Below are positions 20,004 through 30,325 of a stretch of DNA of 64,000 bases, one piece after another (position 1 is the stretch's first letter; each line of letters opens with the position of its first letter). This stretch comes from Bombyx mori (lineage: Eukaryota > Arthropoda > Insecta > Lepidoptera > Bombycidae). Below the pieces are notes generated by a model. It was not told the DNA's origin and did no database searches. It was given only the letters and a program-made list of their open reading frames with translations. The position numbers and the translations under genes are program-made. The stretch covers positions 5,034,501-5,098,500 of the forward strand of contig NC_085130.1 of assembly GCF_030269925.1 (NCBI RefSeq). Reading direction: 5' to 3'.

Positions 20004-21070
20004 CTAAGGACAAACATTTTAAATTATCTCTAGGTGAACTAAAAAAAGGCAGATGCTACTGATTTATTACATAGCAAATAGAATACTGCGATAGAAAAAA
20101 TTATAAAGAACCACAATAAAATCATGCCTAATCAAAAATTGCCATAAAAAACAAAATAGCCGTTATTTTAACACATCAAAATTTAATTGAGTACAATTAA
20201 TGAATTTATCAATAGAAAGTATATCTGCGATTAAAATCAGTCTAATTTCCCAAGCAATGCTAACTAAACAGGCATTTTTAATATAAATACGCGAACATAA
20301 TTAGTATTAAAGAAGTTATCCAACCGTAATTATTAGTCTTCAAGTCCGAGTACATGTACATGTTGTAAAGCCAGGCCTGACAAGATATTATCTGTCTCTC
20401 TCTAACGCGATCGTAAGAAGAGCACGTATGGCAAGTTTAAGCCAGTTTGCGGGAAAACTTTCCGGATTCGAATGGTCATACAAAATACGTCTGGACTAAA
20501 AGGACTCAAATCTCCCAACCGTATTAAATCGAGCCAGAACTTCTTCTGGTCTTTGTTCCACACGTGTGGTCGTCCAAATGTGTATCTTTGTTCTAGTTTA
20601 ATCTTAAAGGTTTTTCTGTTTGTACACGGTGATATTAGTAAAAGTATATGTGGTTTAAAAAATAAAACTCGCGGTGTACTCAAATCAAGCTGTAAGTTTA
20701 CAACGGACTTCGATCTTACTATCGACAGAAACTTACCAATTTTCTAAATATATATATATGCGTGTGGCATATATTCCCAAACTACAATGACGGAATAGCA
20801 TTGGGTAATGATTGATAAATTTGCGCAATCACTGGGGTCATTGATACTGCATGGATGGTTACGACAGTCTGGTCTGTAACTGATTTATAGCAGTCTTTTG
20901 TTTCCATTTGAGGTAAGACAGTCGTTACAATTGAAGCTTCCAACTGACACACTTTAAGATGGGTTTTTACGTTAATATGTCAATGAACTCCGATAAAAAT
21001 AAAAAATTGTATTATATTTACTATTGCGGTTAGAGTCGTCAAACAAGTTATCTTTACTGAATCAGTAATG
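20004..21070. other. Intron 7 sequence, unassigned
   Basis: Overlapping frames near 20400-20750 do not resemble a known family; AT-rich otherwise. Confidence 0.35.
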
Positions 21071-21077
21071 AACGCAC

Positions 21078-21119
21078 AACCTAAGCACCTAGAATTTTGC
21101 AATTCTAGGTGCTTAGGTT
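21078..21119. repeat. Perfect 19-bp stem, 4-base loop hairpin
   Basis: AACCTAAGCACCTAGAATT, loop TTGC, then its exact reverse complement. It lies in the intron between exons 7 and 8. No T-tract or miRNA-sized longer stem was seen. Confidence 0.85.
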
Positions 21120-21120
21120 T

Positions 21121-21880
21121 TGGATTTAGTAGGAATTTTGGCAGGAGATATTATTATATTGGATCTAAAGAAGGATTTTTGGAAACATCAGCTCTATGGG
21201 AGTAAAATGGAGTATAATGAGGTCCTTCATTATCCAAGTAAGAAACACGACATCTGAAATACCTGATTCCAATTAAAAATAAATATATCTGAATCAGGAT
21301 TTGGAAGCTTATATAGAAAGTTACTTTCATTTGAAGCTTAGGTAACCATAGTTAAGCATCAGCTAATACAATATACACGTTTACTTCGTTCGCATAACCG
21401 TAGTGAGTTAATGAAACAGCCAGAAAACGCTTTGAGAGTAAACCGAGAGACCATGCCGGGAACAATTCATGAGCAAAACACAACTGCGCTCCAGTGAAAA
21501 ATTTAACCTGTTGCAATAGCAGTGCAGGCCCCGAGCAGCGAGCCGGCTAATTCGACTTTATTATATTCGAGCTTTTTATTTTATTTTCGGTGCTTTTGTT
21601 TTGTGCGGTTCGCTGGCTTCGCATGTGGGTCATTTTGAGGGTGCCTTTATTGAGTTTCAATGTATAACGTACAGTTGTTTGTTTATATGATTCATTAAAT
21701 ATGTCTGGACTTTTTGGCGGGAACGCGAGGAGTGAAGCTGTGTGATTTGTTTTATTTTGTCTATTTAGTGTTTCTTTAGGTTTAAATGTGTTATAATGTT
21801 GGTTTATTAACTGTTTAATATCAGTGAAAGTGCACAAATGTGGGAAAATGAAACAAAGCCGCTGGGCGTAACTTCTCGGG
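21121..21880. other. Intron 7 sequence, unassigned
   Basis: No recognised element or gene. A minus-strand frame near 21547-21837 has no family-like features. Confidence 0.35.
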
Positions 21881-21881
21881 A

Positions 21882-22118
21882 TTCTCCAAAAAGTCCACTG
21901 AATTTTTTTTAGTAAATGACCACCATTTTACTGAGATTATATTTCATCTCATTTCATTTAATTTCATCCCAGTTGATTAATGCCTCAAATTAATCATCTT
22001 CATTTCATTTAATTTTACTTCATATTATCATCATTTTTCATAGAAATAAGAATAAAAAATTAAGTTAGACATGACTTAAAGGTCTTAGTTACCAGGTCAT
22101 AAAATCCCTTAAAAAATT
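21882..22118 (-). repeat. Interspersed repeat R1, inverted copy
   Basis: AGTAAATGACCACCATTTTA and the flanking AAAAAGTCCACTG match 10219-10416 in reverse orientation; together they bracket exons 8-10. Confidence 0.65.
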
Positions 22119-22303
22119 AACTATGCCTAAATCAAGATATAAGATCTCTACGGGACCTTGGCTGTTTATCTAAAGCGTTTTATTTGTGTGTACTGTGTGT
22201 AAACGTGCTCACAGGCCAACTGATGCTAAGAGGCTACCTGAGTCCATGGACATCACAACATCAATTCTGCCACCTACTCTAAAACGTTTTTCGGTCAAGT
22301 CAG

Positions 22304-22543
22304 TTTTTTTTTTTACTTAGATGGGGGGAAAAGCTCACAGCCCACCTGGTGTTAAGTGGTTACGGGAGCCCATAGACATCTACAACTTAAATGCCGCCAC
22401 TCACCTTGAGATATGAGTTCGAAGGTTCCAGTATAGTTACAACGGCTGCCCCACCCTTCAAACCGAAACGCATTACTGCTTCACGGCAGAAATAGGCAGG
22501 GCGGTGAAATCTACCCGTGCGGGCTCTCCCTACCACCAGTAAA
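22304..22543 (-). mobile_element. Bm1 SINE body
   Basis: TTTTTTTTTACTTAGATGGG to CCTACCACCAGTAAAA, minus orientation, no head. Confidence 0.9.
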
Positions 22544-22565
22544 ATTTGGATCGTATTGTATTAAC

Positions 22566-22798
22566 TTACCCTTAAAATCGGAACGTAACTATTTCCTCGC
22601 AAAAATAGGCAAATTGGCGATACCTATTCGTGCAGACTCACATTAAACCAAATACTGGGGGTGCTAAATATTAAAAATTATTGTTGAGTTTTAATTTTCC
22701 ATCACGAAAATCCTGCTTGCGGGATTCGAATACCGGCACAGCCGCTCCCTTATAAATACTACACCGAGCGTCTTATCTATTAGGCCACGACGTCTTCG
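22566..22798 (-). mobile_element. Old Bm1 copy with tRNA-like head
   Basis: Diverged body pieces (AAATAGGCAAATTGG, CGTGCAGACTCACA) then GCGGGATTCGAATACCGGCA and CTATTAGGCCACGACGTCTT, the complement of the Bm1 head with its B and A boxes. It ends 30 bp from exon 7. Confidence 0.7.
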
Positions 22799-22827
22799 AA
22801 GGAAATAGCATTTATAAATTAACTTAC

Positions 22828-23001
22828 CATCTCGTCAGTGTAGTCTCCTATGACCGGGTTGTTGTTGATGTACCACCTGTGGGCCCGGGGGGGAGGATTC
22901 GATTCGGAGCTACACCGTATCCTTGCTTCATTACCCTCCGGTATCTTACCGTCGATCACGCCAGACCTGAACGATATATTCACTTTCGGGACGTATTTCA
23001 C
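22828..23001 (-). CDS. kirre/rst: kirre/rst coding exon 7: Ig domain 3, first half
   Basis: Encodes residues 266-323. It starts VKYVPKVNISF, the conserved Ig2-Ig3 hinge, then GKIPEGNEARIRCSSESNPP (Cys295) and the tryptophan in HRWYINNNPVIGDYT. NIS is a possible glycosylation site. Phase 0 at both ends. The acceptor is TTTCTGAAACAG and the donor ATG/GTAAGT. Confidence 0.95.
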
Positions 23002-23111
23002 CTGTTTCAGAAATAAAAATATTAAATTCTCTGCCAGATAATTGGATCAAGTACATACTCAAAGCTTTGGCGAGTCGTTGATATGCAACGAAATTCAAAA
23101 CTAATGTTTTT

Positions 23112-23517
23112 AGAACGAAGTTCCTTATGGGACGATGCGGAGGGGTACCCTAACCGGGAAAAGGCGTCCGTAACGTAAGATTTTAATTAGTAATGCACAC
23201 AGTGTACGACTTAACTTTGTAATAACGTAAAAACTAATAATGCACACAGTGTACGACTTAACTGTGTAATGACGTACAAAAAATAAGACATTTTTTATCA
23301 TTCATTGAACACGATGTCAGAGCGTTCGTTTGCGCAATACACTAACAGCTCTTATGCAAACAACCGTGAATGAAGTGCACCACAATAAGTTCGCACGTTA
23401 CCGAATGACTGTGGGTTGTTGCGAAACCTCCAGTTTTATTTTCTTTATACCTCGAATAGAACTTAAAATTAATATTTGGTCCTATCCACCTTGGTTCCTA
23501 TCCACGACACCACACAT
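23112..23517. mobile_element. MITE family A relative
   Basis: Inverted relative of 43043-43455 from AGAACGAAGTTCCTTATGGG to CACGACACCACACATCTT. Contains two direct repeats of TAATGCACACAGTGTACGAC. The right end abuts a Bm1 poly-T. Confidence 0.65.
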
Positions 23518-23660
23518 CTTTATTATTTATTTATTGCTTAGCTGGACGGACGAGCGCACGGCTCACCTGATGTTAAGTGGTTACCGGAGCCCATAGACAT
23601 CTACAGCCTAAATGCCGCCATCCACCTTGAGATTTGAGTTGTAAGGTCTCAGTTTTAACT
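23518..23660 (-). mobile_element. Bm1 SINE, 3' half only
   Basis: TTATTTATTTATTGCTTAGC through GTAAGGTCTCAGTTTTAAC, truncated at the 5' side. Confidence 0.85.
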
Positions 23661-23869
23661 GTACAACAATTTTAGCAGTACATATTTGCTGATTCCATAT
23701 CATATTCTGTTATAACTGTCCGCGTGAACGCCTAAGCGACAGCGACTAGCGTCACTCTAACAACGACCTTTTCAAGTACAGTGCGGATCCCTCGCTGCGG
23801 CCGCGTGAGTTTAACAGAATATCACGCCGCCGACCGTCTTGTGACCTATGTCTGTGTGTTTAGACGTAC

Positions 23870-23978
23870 CTCAAAATGTATCGTAGCCATCCTCGGCGCT
23901 CTGTCAGCTGTGTTCTGGGCTTGGCAGGTGAATGTCTGGTTGTGGTACGCCTTGCTCGGGTTCAACCGCAAAACCGAC
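23870..23978 (-). CDS. kirre/rst: kirre/rst coding exon 6: end of Ig domain 2
   Basis: Encodes residues 229-265, including SVLRLNPSKAYHNQTFTC (Cys247) and QAQNTADRAPRMATIHFE. The TFTCQAQNTADR block is close to invariant in the Roughest/Kirre family. NQT is a possible glycosylation site. Enters at phase 2 and leaves at phase 0 at a GAG/GTACGT donor. Confidence 0.95.
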
Positions 23979-24478
23979 CTGAATAATAGAACTAGTGAGC
24001 TATTGACGCCCGCACCACTGTTTATGTGGTCAGGTAGCTGTGACAGAGTGTGGCTTTTGGGTATTAGCGATGTGATACGTGAGTACATTATTGTGGTGAC
24101 CTTGTCTTCGTCAATTGTAATCTTAGTAATTGATAATGAAAATTTAAACGTTGCGGTTACGAGTAGTCTAGAATGTGCTTTTTTTTTATCCAGCAAATAT
24201 GAAAGATTAATAATTTCTTAAATACTATTGACAGTATTGTCGCTAAGAGGGAACCCTTCAACAGCCTTAAAGTGGACAAAAACCTCTGAGGAATGAACTT
24301 TAACCGGAACACACTTACTGACTAAAAGAAAAACGATAATATACAGGTAAAGGTGAGTTGATTTAAATGATTACCAGAGCAGTTAACAAGGTTTCAATTG
24401 GTTTTTTTTTTAATTCTATTTCGTAAACTGGCCATTGAACACACCACCCAATTGTGTCTGGTAGCCGTCGCATAGCTT

Positions 24479-24636
24479 AGCGACTCTATGGCCACAGCTA
24501 ATTCGTTGCCTAATATTTTATACTGTCTTTCTATCAGTCCGCCCTTGATATTTGGGCGCAGCGACTCTATGGCTACAGCCGAATCGTTGCCTAATATTTT
24601 ATACTGTATGTCTATCAGTCCACATTTGGGCGCATC
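24479..24636. repeat. Tandem duplication, period 81 bp
   Basis: AGCGACTCTATGGCCACAGC at 24479 recurs as AGCGACTCTATGGCTACAGC at 24560; both units carry TTGCCTAATATTTTATACTG. Lies between exons 5 and 6. Confidence 0.8.
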
Positions 24637-24639
24637 ATC

Positions 24640-25225
24640 TTTTGCTGCAGTAATCGGAAAGATTAAAGGAAAATTCAGTCCAGGTTTAACGATACTACCA
24701 CCAGTAATTAATTACACTAAGACTTGTGATAGTTATTATTGACTGTTATTAAGAAAACACATTATCTTTCGATCTGCAAAATTTAGTTTACATTTAACAA
24801 AGAATATCGTCTTTTCGCTTTAAAAGTATACAATTTCCAAAAAAATTTCAAAATTGAGTTAATATGCGGAATCATTTGGTATCACCAGTATTTTTCTTAT
24901 AAATGATCGATCAAAAGAGCGATCTTTATTTAATTTTTTTTAGTTTACCTATGTTTTGACTACTATTAACAAAATTAATAAATAATTTTATCTTACTTTA
25001 AAAGACAGATAATGTAACTGGTAGAAAATAAAAAAGTAAATGTTACAAAGATGATTAATATTAAAGATATCACAATATGTTAAACCTTTAAAACATAAAT
25101 ATAAAATTAGTAAGTTTTGAGATTATACAATCTTAATGCGAGAAGACCATATGTGATAAAGAACTTTTGGAATTAATATAGCAGCGGTATATTCTATAAC
25201 AAAATTGGCTAAAAGCGACAATAAC
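24640..25225. other. Intron 5 sequence, unassigned
   Basis: AT-rich, nothing recognised. Confidence 0.4.
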
Positions 25226-25317
25226 CTTGTTTTGTATCTTTGTCCATCTGCCATCAACTCCAATTTACTCTTCACGTTCTTCTTCACCACAGCTTGGTTA
25301 CCGTCCAGCCAAGTTAT
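25226..25317 (-). CDS. kirre/rst: kirre/rst coding exon 5: centre of Ig domain 2
   Basis: Encodes residues 199-228 plus two bases. ITWLDGNQAVVKKNVKSK directly continues the Ig2 C strand with its core tryptophan. The acceptor is TTCTTAG and the donor ACAAG/GTTATT, a weaker donor than its neighbours. Removing it would break the frame. Confidence 0.9.
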
Positions 25318-25376
25318 CTAAGAACACCATATTTTATACAATTGTAGCCATTAAACAATTGGATATTATAAAAATA

Positions 25377-25623
25377 CTAGCTGAACCCGTCCGCTTTGCT
25401 GGGCATTTAAAATTAACATTACTATTTCTCACCCCCACAAAAATTCTCATCATTAAGGCCGCAACTGGTGTAGGGAGTCCAACACGCATATAAACATTAG
25501 CATATCCATTAAGTACATGTATTTTCTACATGGATACCAAGTTTCAAGTCAATCGGATGCGTGGTTCAGTAGTTATAACGAAACATCCGTAAAAACCACT
25601 GTAGATTTATATATTAGTATAGA
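25377..25623 (-). mobile_element. Helitron family H5
   Basis: Minus-strand 5' end TCTATACTAATATATAAATC at 25623, 3' end CAGCTAG region (CTAGCTGAACCCGTCCGC on the plus strand). Relative at 39611-39830. It lies wholly in the 400-bp intron between exons 4 and 5, about 60 bp from exon 5. Confidence 0.7.
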
Positions 25624-25715
25624 TTAGGCACTAGCCCATATTTCGTTCCGTATATCAATGCTATGGTGTTTGAAGTTCATCTAATTTCACGATTATCACT
25701 TCTAAATATCCTTAC

Positions 25716-25867
25716 CTCGGCAGCCGGTTTTCCACCTACGGATTCGCATTCGATATCAAGAGATTGACCTTCCGTTGCTTCTACGAAGGCACCTTGAATT
25801 ATCCTCGGAGGCTCAGGAGCTACTAGGACTGTCAGTTTTGCGTACCGCGATCGGATCGCCGGCTCTC
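25716..25867 (-). CDS. kirre/rst: kirre/rst coding exon 4: Ig1-Ig2 linker and first half of Ig2
   Basis: Encodes residues 148-198. IRSRYAKLTVLVAPEPPRI is the G strand of Ig1 and the linker; SLDIECESVGGKPAAE supplies the B-strand cysteine (Cys188) and the GGKPAAE turn typical of this family's second Ig domain. The acceptor is TTTTTAG/GA and the donor is GAG/GTAAGG. Enters at phase 1 and leaves at phase 0. Confidence 0.95.
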
Positions 25868-26010
25868 CTAAAAAGATTAAGCCAATTTGAGGAAAATATT
25901 TATTTTAGGATACAGACCAGCCGACGATCTGGAACGATCGGGCAATGGCTCGAACAATCGGACAATGTGAAGTTAAGACTTTTATTTATTTATTTAAAAA
26001 AGTACTGCCA

Positions 26011-26250
26011 CATTTTTTTTATTGCTTAGATGGATGGACGAGCTCACAGCCCACCTGGTGTTAAGTGGTTACTGGAGCCCATAGACATTTACAACATAAA
26101 TGCGCCACCCACCTCGAGATATAAGTTCTAAGGTCTCAGTAACGGCTACCCCACCCTTCGAACCGAAACGCATTACTGCTTCACGGTGGAAATAGGCGGG
26201 TGGTGGTACCTACCCGTGCGGGCTCATAAGAGGTCCTACCACCAGTAAAA
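26011..26250 (-). mobile_element. Bm1 SINE body, left part of an interrupted copy
   Basis: TTTTATTGCTTAGATGGATG to CCTACCACCAGTAA. About 90 bp of other sequence separates it from its linker and head at 26341. Confidence 0.88.
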
Positions 26251-26340
26251 CGTTCAAGAGATGGCGCATAGGTAGTTTCAACGGATGCGTGAATGGAAAG
26301 CCTGGTTGAGTTTCACTAATACTTATCACTAATACTAATC

Positions 26341-26526
26341 AAATTATAATATTGCGGGTTTGATTTTTATTACACGATGTTATTCCTTCACCGTGGAAGT
26401 CAATGGGGAACATTTATTAAGTACGTATTTCATTAGAAAAATTGGTACCCGCCTGCGGGCTTCGAACACCGGTGCATCGCTACATACGAATGCACCGAAC
26501 GTCTTATCCTTTAGGCCACGACGACG
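26341..26526 (-). mobile_element. Bm1 SINE linker and tRNA-like head
   Basis: TTGCGGGTTTGATTTTTATT, then GCGGGCTTCGAACACCGGTG and CCTTTAGGCCACGACGACGA, continuing the copy at 26011-26250. Confidence 0.85.
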
Positions 26527-26685
26527 ACAAAATTATCATCAGTCATCGCAATGTGAAGCCAAAACAAAAGGGAATCAAGCATGTAAAATCTAAATCAGTA
26601 TTTAGTGTTTCGCAGCGTTACGTTTGCAATTTAAAAATCACATTTACTATCACTATTGAGATAGATCGAGCAAGATTAGACTCAC

Positions 26686-26766
26686 CATTTAGCCCGCCAC
26701 TAACTTGGCATTGGTACCTTCCGTCATCTTCTAAAGTAACGTCTCGTATATCGAGGGAGAAATCTC
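26686..26766 (-). CDS. kirre/rst: kirre/rst coding exon 3: Ig domain 1, second half
   Basis: A short 81-bp exon encoding residues 121-147. GDFSLDIRDVTLEDDGRYQC carries the DxGxYxC motif that closes the Ig fold (Cys140). The acceptor is TTTGTTTCAG and the donor is TG/GTGAGT. Phase 1 at both ends, so skipping it would keep the frame but destroy the first Ig domain. This domain makes the homophilic or heterophilic contact in the family. Confidence 0.95.
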
Positions 26767-26886
26767 CTGAAACAAAGAACCTTTTAAATGGAAGGTCGTT
26801 TAAAAAAAATGAAACCAATAAAAATAAAAATTGAAGGATAATATTTTATTCTCACAGAAATATAGATTTGAAGGTGATATATTTAT

Positions 26887-27235
26887 TAATACGCTTTTAT
26901 TAGCTTCAGGCGTATGTATGTTTGTAACGGAATTTTGAACATGATTTTAACCCCCTTTAAAACGTCGGATTAACTCGAAATTTGGTATACTTATTAAGGA
27001 CCGATGACAAGGGGTGCATGGTATCAGTAGCTATAAATATTTTATGAACAGATACGAGTAGAAGGGTTATTTTGATAATATTCTGAAAAACAACCCACGC
27101 TTTTTTACAATGAAATGTTTTTTTCTTACACTATTTTTAATTCAAATTTATTAAAATTTATTTTCTATTTTTTAGGTGGATTCTCTATAAAAACGTATTT
27201 TGTTAGTTTTTTAAACTATTATTTATTCCTTTATT
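26887..27235. repeat. Repeat family C copy, partly deleted
   Basis: Starts ACGCTTTTATTAGCTTCAG and ends TTTTTAAACTATTATTTATT. It keeps the right arm of the palindrome seen at 11461 but little of the left arm. Confidence 0.65.
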
Positions 27236-27830
27236 AAGCAAGAGATGTTACAGCCTATTTGGAAGAAGTTGAGGCAGTTGGCTGTTGGTATTGACTGAAA
27301 ATGAATGTCAATCCACGAAACTGGCAGTGCGTATGAGGGAATGTAACTTGATTTGTGTTGGATTCTATGACCATTTGTTAACACGTTGACTGCCATGTAA
27401 ACAATTTTGTCGATTTCTGTTACTAAGTCCCTGGATTGCCTAAGCTTTGTCTTCTTTTGTTTGCTAATGTTTTAGTCTTTTAGGTTTCTTAGTAATAGAT
27501 TCACTCTCAGTAACTTCGGATTCGTCTTTCCCTGAGTCTATTGAATATTCCGGCGCCTTAGTAAGAAGATCGAAGAGAGAAATCAAACATAATTACTTCA
27601 ATGCGCCGCGTAGGGCACCTGTGACCTACACGGAAGTCAAAGTGTTAAATTAAAGATTAAAAAAATAATAATGACGGAAATCGTGGTTAAAAAATCTCCA
27701 AAAGTCTTGAGTCAACTTGAGCCGAACAACCCTGTTCCAAGCAACTGTGCCCAAAATAAGGATACTCCTAATGATTGTAGGTTCTGCGGTGGATATCAAT
27801 TCAAGAAAAAGTCAATAAATCTGAGGCTTA
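27236..27830. other. Intron 2 sequence, unassigned
   Basis: Contains a frame reminiscent of piggyBac-type repeats only loosely; not supported. Otherwise nothing recognised. Confidence 0.3.
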
Positions 27831-27834
27831 CTCT

Positions 27835-28112
27835 TGTAAATAAATAAATAAATATTTACTAACAATCACGCCACGTTAACTGGTCCCGTGGTAAGTTCGT
27901 AAAGAACTTGTTTTACAGGTACCAGATAACGGAAATAAATGTAAAATTTTTATTACACACATACATATATTTAATATTATACATCCATAACCTTGGAAAA
28001 TACATTTTTATATTTATCATACAAATATCTTCCCTTGGCGGGATTCGAACCCGCGACCCCCTTGTGTCATGTCACTTACCACTACACCAGACGACCGTCT
28101 TGTAATCCAATA
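27835..28112 (-). mobile_element. tRNA-headed SINE family T
   Basis: Minus-strand head GTCTGGTGTAGTGGTAAGTG (A-box) and GGTTCGAATCCCGCC (B-box), then a body with CCAAGGTTATGGATGT and an AATAAATATTTATTTATTT tail. Same family as 36165-36436. Confidence 0.75.
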
Positions 28113-28975
28113 ACAAGGGCTATCTCGGTAGAACATCTTTAACATTAATTAGGCATTAACAGACCGTTATGACTGTCGGTACTTGAAGCATTGCACCATG
28201 GTTCACTTGCGGACTAAATAATAATAATAATAATAATGGTCGGTTCGAAGTAAGTATCAGTTGAACGGAATATTTGAAATGTATTCAGCTGATTATTACT
28301 TTTAATAAATGTATCTTTTTTATTTGATTGGTTTTGTTAATTTTAACTATGTTTCAATAATACTATATACACATATGGACTTGTTCTTGTCTGAAATAAA
28401 ATAAATCGTTCAATCATTCACTCATTCATTCAATCAGTAGCGTAAGATCGAAGGTGTAAACCAAATTGAGCAGTCCGAACACTTTCTATATAAACGAAGT
28501 TAAACATCCACACAAATTAAGTCGCCAGGGAGTAAATTTCAATAAGCCTTCTTTTTTTTTATACCTCCTCCCCTCTCGCGGGAGCTACCGTCCGTATAAT
28601 AATTTACCTAATTAAGTACTTGGAGGGGTTCTCACTTGAGGATAACGGGATGGAGTGCTTTTGTTTAGTCTTTGAGAACGTTGATCTTCGAAAGATTTGT
28701 AAAGTTTTCCGACATAAAATTCAGAAAATTTATATTTGAATACACAGTCCGGATATTAAAATAAAATAAAATGTGTGTGTGTGTAAAAATAAAAATAATC
28801 GCAAGGGTCAACCACTCCGCAGTACAGTGGAGCAGCCACGCCCTGGGGGAACCGCCTGCATGATCACGGTATCCCGACGCAGGGTAGGTATGATTTAGCA
28901 AGAGAAATACGAGAACTACTATCAACTGTGTAACATCTCGTCACTGCGATATAGGAATTGTTGAATTTACGTGCA
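28113..28975. other. Intron 2 sequence with TAA microsatellite
   Basis: ATAATAATAATAATAATAAT near 28219; rest unassigned. Confidence 0.4.
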
Positions 28976-28979
28976 GCGA

Positions 28980-29113
28980 CATATGTTGATAACAAACTAA
29001 ATAGAAATAAAATAAACATGGCGCGTAACGGAAGAAATTAAGATGGAGCGTAACCGAAAACGTTACAAACGTTTTTTCCTCCGTACGTCGATAAAGAAGT
29101 TTCACTTCAAAAA
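28980..29113 (-). mobile_element. MITE family B end fragment
   Basis: GCGTAACGGAAGAAATTAAG...GAAGTTTCACTTC is the reverse complement of the left part of the 43764 element. Confidence 0.6.
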
Positions 29114-29361
29114 AACAATAAAACTTACTCTAGAATATTATTCAAGTTATTTTTAGGTTATTACTTTAGTTATTTATTTATTTTGTATAGGAATTCTCTC
29201 ATCCAACGCTTACGCACTAAGATTTCGATAGTGTGTTTGAAATAAAAAATTCAAGTGTGTGCGTGCCAAAGTAAATGTAACCTTGGGTAAATCAAAAAAA
29301 TGGGACGCAGTTGAAGAAGAATTCAGTATTGAAATTTAATATTAGTTGAAGATACGTATTA

Positions 29362-29439
29362 TTTTTTTATTGCATAGATGGATGGACGAGCTCAGAGCCC
29401 ACCTGGTGTTAAGTGGTTACTGGAGCCCATAGACATCTA
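29362..29439 (-). mobile_element. Bm1 SINE, 3' end only
   Basis: TTTTTTTATTGCATAGATGG through GGAGCCCATAGACATCTA, then unrelated sequence; severe 5' truncation. Confidence 0.85.
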
Positions 29440-30215
29440 ATCAAATGACTCCAATGATGGGTCAACAGAGGTCTGAACAATAGTCATACTTTTTTTTAAA
29501 TATCTGAAGAGACAGCTTTTCAATGTCACATTGTACCTTACTCGCTCACAAAACTCTACACTGTGAATTTTAACAATCATTGGAAAACGCAGCCAACTTT
29601 TCCGAAGTCATTGACCCGTTGCGTAAATGTCTAATAATAAATAATGATGCAGACATTTCATACGGAGAAATGAAATGTGAATTATTTTAAGAAGGTTTTT
29701 CAAATTGAAAACAAGAAAATATCTGCGTGCTGTTTTGGAAGCACGTTCCAGTCGTAAACCAAATGCTTTTTTCTTCTTTCCAACTATGGCTACACAATCG
29801 TTTCAGTTCTTGACGTCATAACCTCTTAAAAATCGATGAACATCGGCTGCACGCCCGAAAAAGTGTCACGTTCCACCTGAGGGTACTAGCGAGAGCTCGT
29901 AAGCGATAGAGAGACACGATCGGCTCAAGCGCTGGCTCGTGACACATTTATCTCTCTTCTCGCGTGACGTCAGAGCTAGCAATTTGAATAGTTCTACTAC
30001 TGACGTTAGCACGTAAAACTATGGTCCGCAAATCGACTTTACAGACCACCAATAATTTTCTTTTTCTCAAGACTACAATAAATAAAACTTTTGGTCACTA
30101 AACGATCACCAAATGTCTGCAGCATGCGTTTTGTTATTGATCTAAGCTTCGGTAATTCTTGTTTGATAACGGCCGAAAATTAGCTTACGGACTGAAATAT
30201 AACCAATTTTTTTGT
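29440..30215. other. Intron 2 sequence, unassigned
   Basis: A short GC-richer patch at 29850-29960 (CTCGTGACACATTTATCTCT) may be part of an element; not classified. Confidence 0.3.
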
Positions 30216-30218
30216 TAT

Positions 30219-30325
30219 TACCCTTGTAGGCAGACGAGCATACGGCCCACCTGATGGTGAGTGGTTACCGTCGCCCATAGACTACAGCAATGCTAGGGGC
30301 AGAGCCAAACCGCTGCCTACCGAAA
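30219..30325 (-). mobile_element. LINE 3' tail, family K
   Basis: TTACCCTTGTAGGCAGACGA through GCCAAACCGCTGCCTACCG is a recurrent 3'-end module, also at 53566, 55197 and 61362. Probably CR1/L2-like by its lack of a long poly-A; class not certain. Confidence 0.6.

Noticed and set aside
20402..20747. Overlapping 91- and 93-codon frames
   Set aside because: Neither frame shows a recognisable domain or splice context, and both strands are open, which suggests chance.
23781..24221. 146-codon plus-strand frame, one of the longest in the window
   Set aside because: It overlaps receptor exon 6 on the opposite strand, where the minus frame encodes a conserved Ig2 end; the plus frame is a shadow.
28030..28112. 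Possible functional tRNA gene (B-box GGTTCGAATCCC, A-box-like region)
   Set aside because: The same tRNA-like head with the same non-tRNA body recurs at 36165-36436, and the sequence cannot close an acceptor stem; it is a SINE head.
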